Of a DNA stretch of 64,000 nucleotides, positions 18,420-26,529 are shown in pieces. The position numbers and the translations under genes were made by a program. The stretch is from Pirellulaceae bacterium (lineage in GTDB: Bacteria > Planctomycetota > Planctomycetia > Pirellulales > Pirellulaceae): contig JAGYIQ010000005.1 in assembly GCA_018402565.1 (NCBI GenBank), positions 468,383 to 532,382 on the forward strand, given 5' to 3'. A model generated the notes under the pieces. It saw only the letters and a list, made by a program, of their open reading frames with translations. It was not told the DNA's origin and ran no database searches. The stretch's first letter is position 1. Each line of letters opens with the position of its first letter.

Positions 18420-19631
18420 ATGAGCAGCCATTTCAAGTTCATCCTGTGCGAACCCAAGAAACCCGTCCGTGAATCTTTGAGCAAGATGCTCAATTCGATG
18501 GGCGATCTGTTCTTGGAGTCCGAGTGCTCGTCCTACTTGGCCTTGGACGAAGCCTTGCAAGCTTCGATACCGGATTTGGTGGTGATCGGGATCGACGAGG
18601 ACTTGCCTCAGGCGTTGGCCATGATCCGCAAGATCCGCGCCCAGACACCTTCGGTCGCGGTGATGGCTGTCAGTAGCCGCAACGACGGCCAGACCATCTT
18701 GGACACGATGCGGGCCGGTGCCAAAGAGTTCTTGACGTCGCCAGTGGAAATGTCGGACTTGGCCCAGGCCATTCCTCGGCTGTGCGATGGCAGAACCAAG
18801 ACCAGTGGACCGGCGACTTCCAGTGGCGTGATTGCCGTGGCTGGCGTGACCGGCGGTGTGGGTGCCACCAGCTTAGCGGTCAACATCGCGGCACACTTGG
18901 CACAGACGCCCAGCCACAGCGTGGCCTTGGTCGACTTGGACCTGAGCGTTGGGGATGCCGACATTTTCTTGGACTGTATTCCTGAATACACGCTGATCGA
19001 TGTGGCCAGCAACGTCAGTCGCTTGGACTTGTCGCTGTTGAAAAAGTCCATGACTCGCCACGAATCCGGCGTCTACCTGCTGCCGCGGCCTGTCTCGTTG
19101 TTGGATAACGAAATCATCACACCCGACAACATCGGCCGCGTATTGAGCGTCCTCCGTTCCGCTTTCACTCACTTGGTCATCGACACCTCCAAGAGTTACT
19201 CACCGGTGGACTTGGTGGCCTTGAACTTTGCCGATCACATTGTCCTGGTCACACAGTTGGATCTGCCCTGCCTGCGGAACGTGGTGCGTTTGCTGATGTC
19301 CTTCGACGAGTACCACGGCCTGAAGGAAAAGGTCAAGATCGTCGTCAACCGCTCGAACCTGCAATCGAACCAGATCAGTATCAAGAAGGCGGAAGAGACG
19401 ATCGGCCAAGAATGTTACTGGCAAATCCCCAACGAATACGCCACCATGGCCGCCGTACGCAACAACGGCGTGCCCTTGGTCATGCAGGCTCCCCTGGCCA
19501 ACATCACCCAATCGGTCATCGGCCTGACGAACTCACTCTTCCACGTGACGGGACCGGAGAACGTGGTCGAGGTCGCCGCCGCCGGCGGCGGAGCCAGAAA
19601 GCAATGGCTGGGGTTCCTGTCGCGAAAATAG
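18420..19631 (+). CDS. cpaE: CpaE/TadZ-like pilus assembly ATPase-family protein
   Basis: A 403-residue protein with an N-terminal receiver-like domain (residues 5-115) and a C-terminal ParA/MinD-like domain. The deviant Walker A is TGGVGATS (144-151): both the signature Lys before GG and the usual GK lysine are absent, so ATP hydrolysis is doubtful, as known for some TadZ/CpaE proteins. VALVDLDLSVGDADIFLD is the switch region. CpaE localises the Tad machine. It is the last recognisable pilus gene; the ATPase CpaF and TadB/TadC do not follow. Confidence 0.88.
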   Translation: MSSHFKFILCEPKKPVRESLSKMLNSMGDLFLESECSSYLALDEALQASIPDLVVIGIDEDLPQALAMIRKIRAQTPSVAVMAVSSRNDGQTILDTMRAGAKEFLTSPVEMSDLAQAIPRLCDGRTKTSGPATSSGVIAVAGVTGGVGATSLAVNIAAHLAQTPSHSVALVDLDLSVGDADIFLDCIPEYTLIDVASNVSRLDLSLLKKSMTRHESGVYLLPRPVSLLDNEIITPDNIGRVLSVLRSAFTHLVIDTSKSYSPVDLVALNFADHIVLVTQLDLPCLRNVVRLLMSFDEYHGLKEKVKIVVNRSNLQSNQISIKKAEETIGQECYWQIPNEYATMAAVRNNGVPLVMQAPLANITQSVIGLTNSLFHVTGPENVVEVAAAGGGARKQWLGFLSRK

Positions 19632-19687
19632 CGGTTTGCCGCGTTCGCTCGGCTCGCCAAGACTGGCACCGCAGCTAGAATGGGGGG

Positions 19688-21478
19688 ATGATTTCCCCCC
19701 GCCCCACCCTCCTACCGGTGCTGTTATCGCTGCCGCGGTCACTGTTACTGCCACTGCCGCGGTCACTATCACTGTCGCGGTCACTGCCACTGCTCGTCGC
19801 GCTCGCCGTGGTGCTGACGAGCAGCTGCGCGGGAACACTGCGGGTCGGTGCTGCTGATCTTGATTCCCAGTCAGCCCCCAACGGCCCGCCCGACCGACCC
19901 TCGCCAGCGGCCGACGACGGCCGTGGTGACTTAAACTCTTTTTTCGATTTTGACCTGCCGTCGCCCCCCCATGGCCGCTGGTTGCGGCCGATGGATCTGG
20001 GCGATCGGCCCCTGGTGGTACTGCGGATCGCATCGTGGTCGGCCAATTGTCGCCGCTTGCTGCCCCTGTGGCAGCGGCAACTGGAGCGAGCCATCCGTGC
20101 GGGTGAAATCAATGTGGTGCTGATCGCCGAGGAACAGCAGTGGGAGCGGGCCGTTTGGCTGTGCCAACAGTCCGGCATCGACTGGCCGCTGCTGCATGAC
20201 GCCCTGCCCCAGCACCCGATGGTCGACTACCCGAGCGTGAGTGTCGTGGATCGCCATGGGCACGTACTTCAATCTCGGCTGACACTGACGCAAGCCGCCA
20301 GCCGCTCGTGGGGGCAACCGCCAGCGGCGGCGGTGATCGCTTCACCCGCGCCCGATCGATGGGCCGACCAAGCTTTGAGCTCACTCGCGGACGCCTTCCG
20401 GCAACAGCGACAACAGTCCGCTCCGTTGGCCGAACTGCAACCGCTGGCCGATCACCTGCTGCGGCGGTGCTTCTTTGCTGCTCCGACCGAGACCCCCGAG
20501 ATATTGGCTCCCTTGACGACTTATTACCGCGAGGCGCTCTTCAGCACGCAAGAGGCGGCCTGGGCCTTTCGTCTGGGTGTGGCCCATCGTCTCTGGTTCG
20601 ACCAGCAGCGTCAGCTGGGATCGATTCAAGCCGAACAGTGGCAGGAATCCGTGAATTTTTTGCAATGGGCCAACCGAGCGGCTCCGCCAGGCAACTCGGG
20701 ATCGCCCCACCCGGAATCGACTCCCGCGGGGGCGGCCCGCGGCACTGCCACCGGTCGCTGGGAGGCGTGGCTACAGCCTTACCGGCCCTTGGTGGATCGA
20801 CCCACCGCGGCCTACGCCCCGGCAGCCGGGGCGGCCACGCCACTGTTGTATAGTGAGACCACTGCCCAACCGGCCGATTGGCGACCGTCGGCCGACTTCC
20901 TGAACGAACGGCCGGCCGATTTTGCAGCGGCCACCGCCGTGCCCTGGACCTCCGTACGAACTCAGAGCGTCTGGGTGTTAGGAACCGAAGATCCTGCAGC
21001 GGCCGGCCAATGGGCTCGGTTATTCCTGCACGTGCAGTTGAAACGGGGCGATTGGGACCTGACCCAAGCCACCCACTTGGACTGGCAGTGGCCGTCACCG
21101 TCGTCCGCTGAACCGCGCCCGCAGTGGCTGCCGGCCGAAGTACAAGCCTCGGACACGCCGGCTAACGCGAGGGCTCGCACGCCGGCAAACGCGGGGGCTC
21201 GCACGCCGGCCAACGCGGGGGCTCGCGCGGCAGCCAACGCGGGGATCGAGTCCGAAGACCGGTCGACTTGCGCCACGGCCGTTTGGCTGGAAGCGGATGT
21301 CTGGCTACCAGTGCCGGTCCCGCCCGTTGCGGCACTCTCGGCGGGTGATAGCCCACTGCCGCCAGCCCGCAATGCGACGCTCTACTTTTATGGTCAGGAC
21401 CCGTCGACTGGGCACAGGGTGCCCCGCCGGTTGGACTTTTTCTTGCCGCCGCCCACCCAGGCCAAACTTGACTGGTGA
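19688..21478 (+). CDS. Hypothetical exported protein with thioredoxin-like region
   Basis: A 596-residue unknown protein. The N terminus is Leu/Pro/Arg/Ser-rich and encoded by a degenerate tandem repeat (about 19735-19800) before a hydrophobic stretch and SSCAG, a possible lipobox. Residues about 90-200 resemble a TlpA/thioredoxin fold (PLVVLRIASWSANCRRLLP, then YPSVSVVDRHGHVLQ) but have one Cys instead of CxxC. Residues about 495-525 contain three ANAGART-type repeats from a 24-bp minisatellite. It starts 56 bases after cpaE on the same strand, so it may share its transcript. The start is uncertain because of the repeat. Confidence 0.6.
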   Translation: MISPRPTLLPVLLSLPRSLLLPLPRSLSLSRSLPLLVALAVVLTSSCAGTLRVGAADLDSQSAPNGPPDRPSPAADDGRGDLNSFFDFDLPSPPHGRWLRPMDLGDRPLVVLRIASWSANCRRLLPLWQRQLERAIRAGEINVVLIAEEQQWERAVWLCQQSGIDWPLLHDALPQHPMVDYPSVSVVDRHGHVLQSRLTLTQAASRSWGQPPAAAVIASPAPDRWADQALSSLADAFRQQRQQSAPLAELQPLADHLLRRCFFAAPTETPEILAPLTTYYREALFSTQEAAWAFRLGVAHRLWFDQQRQLGSIQAEQWQESVNFLQWANRAAPPGNSGSPHPESTPAGAARGTATGRWEAWLQPYRPLVDRPTAAYAPAAGAATPLLYSETTAQPADWRPSADFLNERPADFAAATAVPWTSVRTQSVWVLGTEDPAAAGQWARLFLHVQLKRGDWDLTQATHLDWQWPSPSSAEPRPQWLPAEVQASDTPANARARTPANAGARTPANAGARAAANAGIESEDRSTCATAVWLEADVWLPVPVPPVAALSAGDSPLPPARNATLYFYGQDPSTGHRVPRRLDFFLPPPTQAKLDW

Positions 21479-21633
21479 GCATAATCGTCAGCTCGAAGGT
21501 TCCACTTCTTACGGCGATCGGTTTCCCGGTTTATTTCGGTGCCGAAATGTGCGACAATAGGACGGTAGCACCCGGGTGAGATTCCGGCGAGCATGGAGGA
21601 AGAGGCGAGATTCATTTCTTAGGAGTGGAAGCG

Positions 21634-22968
21634 ATGAGGTCGATACTGACCGTGGTACTGGCCGGCGGACGTGGCGCACGGCTGGAACCTTTGACGCGCG
21701 ACCGCGCCAAACCGGCCGTCCCGTTCGGCGGCGTCTATCGTATCATCGACTTCACGCTGTCGAATTGCCTCAACAGCGGCCTCCGCAACATCTTGTTGTT
21801 GACGCAGTACAAAGCGATGAGCCTGGATCGGCACATCAACATGGGGTGGAATCGCTATTTCTGTCGCGAGCTGGGCGAAGCCATCGACATCATCCCGCCG
21901 CAACAGCGGGTCGACCAACAGTGGTATCAGGGTACCGCGGACGCGGTCTATCAAAACATCTACGCCATCGAGAAATCTCGGCCCGACTACATCGTGATCC
22001 TGGCTGGCGACCACATCTACAAGATGAACTACGCGCACATGATCGACTTCCACATCGAGTCGGGTGCGGAGCTGACCATCGGTGCTCTGCCTGTATCGGT
22101 GGAGGAGGCGCGGAGCTTCGGTGTCATGCAGATCGATGCCAACCAACGCATCTGTGGCTTCCAGGAAAAGCCGCAATCGCCCCAAACGATCCCGGGCTCG
22201 ACCGATTGCTGCTTGGCCAGCATGGGAATCTATGTGTTCAACGCCAAGTTCTTGTTGGAGCAACTGTGTCGCGATGCCACGCAGCTCAACAGCGCTCACG
22301 ACTTTGGCAAGAACATCATCCCCGGCGTGATCGACCAACACCGGGTGTTCGCTTACCCGTTCTCGGATGAGAACCGCAAGCAAACGCCGTACTGGCGAGA
22401 CGTGGGCACCTTGGACGCTTATTACGAAGCCAGCATGGACTTGATCAGCGTCGACCCGCAGCTCAACCTCTACGACCAACACTGGCCGATCCGCACCTAC
22501 CAGACCAATAGCCCGCCGCCCAAGTTCGTGTTTGGCTCGCGGGCCGATCAAGCCGATCCGCGGACCGGCGTGGCGATCGACAGCATGGTCTGCAGCGGCT
22601 CGGTCATCTCCGGTGGCCAAGTCTCACGCAGCATCGTCGGTCCCGACTGCCGCATCGAGGCCTACGCTCACGTGGAGGGCTCGGTGCTGTTCGACCGGGT
22701 CCAGATCGGGTCCGGAGCGAGAATTCGCAACGCGATCATCGAAAAAGACGTGCGGATCCCGCATGACATCGAGATCGGCTACGACATAGCCCAGGACCGT
22801 CAGCGGGGCCTGACAGTCTCCGACAATGGGTTGGTGGTCGTCGCCAAGGGAGCCGGCATCGAGCGACTGGGGGGTTCGACGACCCGAGTGGCGAAATCGA
22901 TCATCCGAGCTCCATTTTTCGAAAAAACCCCCGCGAAATCGCTCAGCGAACTGCCCCATCCCAACTAG
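21634..22968 (+). CDS. glgC: Glucose-1-phosphate adenylyltransferase
   Basis: A 444-residue ADP-glucose pyrophosphorylase, the committed step of glycogen synthesis. VLAGGRGARLEPLTRDRAKPAVPFGG is the nucleotidyltransferase signature (written here only as motif start), with ILAGDHIYKMNY and a C-terminal left-handed beta helix (CSGSVISGGQVSRSIVG). The ATG at 21634 has AGGAG 8 bases upstream; a GTG 9 bases earlier is possible. Typical length. The stop codon abuts the first base of the repeat array at 22969. Confidence 0.94.
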   Translation: MRSILTVVLAGGRGARLEPLTRDRAKPAVPFGGVYRIIDFTLSNCLNSGLRNILLLTQYKAMSLDRHINMGWNRYFCRELGEAIDIIPPQQRVDQQWYQGTADAVYQNIYAIEKSRPDYIVILAGDHIYKMNYAHMIDFHIESGAELTIGALPVSVEEARSFGVMQIDANQRICGFQEKPQSPQTIPGSTDCCLASMGIYVFNAKFLLEQLCRDATQLNSAHDFGKNIIPGVIDQHRVFAYPFSDENRKQTPYWRDVGTLDAYYEASMDLISVDPQLNLYDQHWPIRTYQTNSPPPKFVFGSRADQADPRTGVAIDSMVCSGSVISGGQVSRSIVGPDCRIEAYAHVEGSVLFDRVQIGSGARIRNAIIEKDVRIPHDIEIGYDIAQDRQRGLTVSDNGLVVVAKGAGIERLGGSTTRVAKSIIRAPFFEKTPAKSLSELPHPN

Positions 22969-23425
22969 GGGCTTGTTGATTTGTCCGTAGCGGAACGCGT
23001 CAACGGCTTGTTGATTTTTCCGTAGCGGAACGCGTCAAGGGCTTCGATTGATGGGAAAATGCCCTGTTATCACCCGATTTCATTAAATCGGGCCGCAATT
23101 TCGCGAGCAAGTCTGGAAAAATCAACAAGCCCTCAAGCGTTTCGATTGACGGGAAACTGCCGTGTTTTTGCACGACTTCCTTGAATCGGACGGCAATTTC
23201 GCGTGCAAGTCTGGAAAAATCAACAAGCCCTCAAGCGTTTCGATTGACGGGAAACCCCGTGTTTTTGCACGATTTCCTTGAATCGGGCGGGAATTTCGCG
23301 TGTAAGTCTGGAAAAATCAACAAGCCCTCAAGCGTTTCGATTGACGGGAAACTGCCGTGTTTTCGCACGATTTCCTTGAATCGGGCGGGAATTTCGCGTG
23401 TAAGTCTGGAAAAATCAACAAGCCC
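22969..23425. repeat. Array of the TIR repeat family with ~98-bp internal units
   Basis: It opens with GGGCTTGTTGATTTGTCC, repeated near 23004 as a nested second left end, and closes with GGAAAAATCAACAAGCCC at 23408-23425. Three units of 97-98 bp, each starting CTCAAGCGTTTCGATTGACG (23132, 23230, 23327) and each ending in the right terminal repeat, are in tandem. There is no credible gene. The array sits directly at the glgC stop codon. Confidence 0.75.
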
Positions 23426-23662
23426 CTCGGGCCGGGCCGCCACAACCGGGAAAATTCGTCAAAGCCGGAAGTTCTGACCACAATTGGTGGGCAAAAGGTC
23501 GGGGTCCGATTAAATTAGGACCGATCAGCGCGCCGAGGCTCCTGCAGCCTCGGCCGGGTCGCCCGGTTTGGTCGTCGGGCGCTGTGTCACCAGCTTTACG
23601 ACCGGCCCGCTGGCCGGGCCGAATTCTCCCCCCGTCGTTTCCGGAACGTTGTGGTCTGCCCT
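23426..23662. other. Intergenic stretch, nothing recognised
   Basis: No gene, RNA or clear promoter is seen between the repeat array and the next start codon. Confidence 0.4.
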
Positions 23663-26065
23663 ATGAAACTTGCAAGCCGTCACTGCCGTCGCTCGCTGTC
23701 CGGTTGGTCTTGGTTCGGCTCCCTCGCCTCCGCTGCCCTGGCGGTCTCCGTGGCGTCGCTGCACGACGGCTCGGGAATGGCCTGGGGGCAGCAGGACCCG
23801 TTCGGAGCGGCCAATCCGTTTGACTTGAGCGGACCGGCGGGCGGACCGGCCACGCCCTCGGTCATGGCGGGTGGCGGCACCGACGAGGGCACCGCCGACA
23901 ATCCATTGGTGAGTTCGATCACGCAACAGGACCTGTCGACTCCCGAGCGGCGCTTGCTGGCGGTGGAAACCTTGTTCTTATTGCAACAACCGGCCGCCGC
24001 CAATCGACTGATGGAGGCCCTCCAACAACCGCTGACCGGCGAAGCGGCTTACGACTTGGTCTGGGCGGTGACGTCGCCCCGCCTGTTGGGGATCGAAGCG
24101 CAAACGGAGCTGGCCCCGCAAGCCGCTGCCTGGTTGCGCGGCACGTTGGCCAATGCCATGCAGTACGCTCAAAGCGAACCCTCGACCGCTCGGGCACTCG
24201 AGCGGATGCAGGCCGGCCCGACTGCCGAACAGACCTTGGCTCGGGAGCAGCTGCTGACCATGGGCGTATCGGCCGCCCCCCAACTCCTGGCCAGGATGCA
24301 GAGCCTGATCGACGCGTCCGATCTGCAATCCGGCCAGCTGCGTCAACTGATTCAGATCATTCAGGCCGGACCGGACGGTTGGGACATCACGCTCCGCTCG
24401 GTCATGGGCCAAGAGGCCCCGCTCGAGACCGCCGCCATGCTGGGCTTGGCCGCTCGCGGTAGCTCGCCGCTGAATCAAGCCGCCGTGCTGGAGTGGACCC
24501 TCCGCCGTCGCGAGGCAGCCGGCTCCGCGGAGTTGGCTCCGGTCCTAGCTTTCTGGCGCACCCAATTGCAACAACAATTCGGCATCGACGCGAACAACCC
24601 CGCTGAGGTGGCCAAATGGTTCGAGCTGCTGAATCAGCAACAAGTCGATCGCTGGACCTCTGGCTCGCTCTCGCGGTATCAAGCCACCCAGCCAATACCC
24701 ACCCATTGGCTGTGGGATGCGGCTGCCGGCGGCTTCACGCCCCAACAGACCACGCCATTGGACACCGTGGCTCGCGACCACGCGCTGTTGGCCACCGCAT
24801 GGCTCCGTGCGGATGAAACCAACGAGGCCGCGCTCCGCAATTTTGTCGCCGCTCAATTCAAGCGCGCGAAGTTGTTAGGCGGTCTGGATCAACCATTGCC
24901 TCCCGCCGCTGTGACGATTGCGTTGGAGTACCTGTCGCCGGTCCAATTGACCGACATGTTGCAGTCGGCCTTGGATCGCGGCCAGTGGCTGCTGGCCCAG
25001 TCCTTGCTGGAAGCCCTGCAAACCGCCGGCAGCTCCGAACTGCTGACAACCACCGCCGGGCGTTTGTCGGCCGTGGTCCAAGCCCTCAAAGCCTCCGATG
25101 CTCGCGTCCGCATGGCGGCGGTGCAGACGATCCTGACCTGGCAGCCCGAGAGCAGCTTTGCCGGAGCCAGCTACTTCAACCAAGAACTGCGCGAACTGTT
25201 CAACGCGCCCTTGGGAGCCGACGTCCTGATCGCGTCGATGAACCCCTACCACAGCGCCTACCTGGAAGCCCTGACCCGCCAGGCCGGTTGGCAGGCCACG
25301 GTCGCCTCATCCGCTGGACAATTGGTCAGCGATTTCGAATTGTTCCCCGCCACGTTCTTGATCATTACCGACGCCTTGGGCGACGTGCCCTACCTGAGCG
25401 TGATCGACAAGATCCGCACGTCCGCCAAGGGCAAGACGATTCCGATTCTGCTGCTGGTGCGGACCGAGAACCTGAACAACGCCCGCAAGATGCTGGAAAC
25501 CGAACGACCCGACCCCATGATTCGCATCGCCGAAATGAGCGAAGACGGCAGCCAGCTGCTGCCCTGGTTGGAGGAAGTCAGCTTACTGACCGTGCACTCC
25601 GGCCAACTCTCCTCCCGCGTGGCCCTGGATCACGCCGAACAGGCTCTGGCCAAACTGCAACCTTGGCTGGAGTCCCAGCGGTCCCGCCGCCTGCTGGATT
25701 TCTCCGTCATGTCAGCCGGAGCCCGCGGCCTGCTGAGCCTGGCCCCCAACAGCGCACCGCACATCGTCAAGCTGCTGTCGCACTACGGCGATCCCGAGAC
25801 CCAGGTCTACCTGGCCAGTGTCGCGGCCGATGCGGCCATTGCCCCCGCCGTTCGCTCCGCCGCCGCGGCCGGCTTCCGCGACTCGGTCCAACGCTTCGGC
25901 ACACTGCTGACCTCCGACCAAATCCGAGCCGCCTACGCACGACAGAATCGCAGTGCCCAGGAAGGCGAGTTCACCCAGGCCCTGCTCAACTCGTTGCTCG
26001 ATACCCTGGAAGCCCGCAGCCGCCGACAACCCTTCGATACCCTGGCGCCCGTCCCCACGCTGTGA
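23663..26065 (+). CDS. Large secreted HEAT-like protein with a receiver-like segment
   Basis: An 800-residue unknown protein with a Sec-type N terminus (FGSLASAALAVSVASL). Most of it is helical, Ala/Leu/Gln-rich, with HEAT-like pair patterns. Residues about 515-615 look like a degenerate response-regulator receiver (VLIASMNPYHSAYLEALTRQ, FLIITDALGD, TIPILLLVR), odd in an exported protein. The ATG at 23663 is preferred over a GTG 12 bases before it. There is no operon partner; an AT-poor minisatellite region follows. Function unknown. Confidence 0.65.
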   Translation: MKLASRHCRRSLSGWSWFGSLASAALAVSVASLHDGSGMAWGQQDPFGAANPFDLSGPAGGPATPSVMAGGGTDEGTADNPLVSSITQQDLSTPERRLLAVETLFLLQQPAAANRLMEALQQPLTGEAAYDLVWAVTSPRLLGIEAQTELAPQAAAWLRGTLANAMQYAQSEPSTARALERMQAGPTAEQTLAREQLLTMGVSAAPQLLARMQSLIDASDLQSGQLRQLIQIIQAGPDGWDITLRSVMGQEAPLETAAMLGLAARGSSPLNQAAVLEWTLRRREAAGSAELAPVLAFWRTQLQQQFGIDANNPAEVAKWFELLNQQQVDRWTSGSLSRYQATQPIPTHWLWDAAAGGFTPQQTTPLDTVARDHALLATAWLRADETNEAALRNFVAAQFKRAKLLGGLDQPLPPAAVTIALEYLSPVQLTDMLQSALDRGQWLLAQSLLEALQTAGSSELLTTTAGRLSAVVQALKASDARVRMAAVQTILTWQPESSFAGASYFNQELRELFNAPLGADVLIASMNPYHSAYLEALTRQAGWQATVASSAGQLVSDFELFPATFLIITDALGDVPYLSVIDKIRTSAKGKTIPILLLVRTENLNNARKMLETERPDPMIRIAEMSEDGSQLLPWLEEVSLLTVHSGQLSSRVALDHAEQALAKLQPWLESQRSRRLLDFSVMSAGARGLLSLAPNSAPHIVKLLSHYGDPETQVYLASVAADAAIAPAVRSAAAAGFRDSVQRFGTLLTSDQIRAAYARQNRSAQEGEFTQALLNSLLDTLEARSRRQPFDTLAPVPTL

Positions 26066-26529
26066 CAGGCGGAGGGCGCAGCGCAAACCGCGGAGGGCAA
26101 AGGGCAAACCGCGGAGGGCGCAGCGCAAACCGCGGAGGGCGCAGTGCACCTCGCTTGTGGGAGACAGGCGCCGCCGCGTGGAGCCTGAATCGTGGGGCCT
26201 GGATCGTGGGGCCTGGATCGTGGAGCGGAAATGCCGGAGTGCGCAGGGACAGCCGCCAACGCCGCGGCCCCATCACCACTCACTGCTCACCACTCACCAC
26301 TCACCACTCACCACTCACCACTCACCACTCACCACTCACCACTCACCACTCCCGATGTCCCGACTCTGTAACATGGTCTCCCAATCGGCTTGTGATTGCC
26401 TAGGATCCACGGGGCTTCTCTAGTAGCTTGGAGAGGGGGGAGAACGAGGCGTCTGGCTGGGCCAGCGTCCGGTTGCCCCGCGGCCGATTTCCACGTCCGT
26501 CGCTACGCTCCACCGTTGGAACCCGTCGC
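26066..26529. repeat. Minisatellite region: 21-bp units then 7-bp units
   Basis: About 26070-26150 holds four copies of a 21-bp unit (GCGGAGGGCGCAGCGCAAACC with small changes). About 26195-26225 repeats TCGTGGGGCCTGGA. About 26275-26349 is a run of roughly nine CCACTCA heptamers. No gene is supported before the start codon at 26530. Confidence 0.75.
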
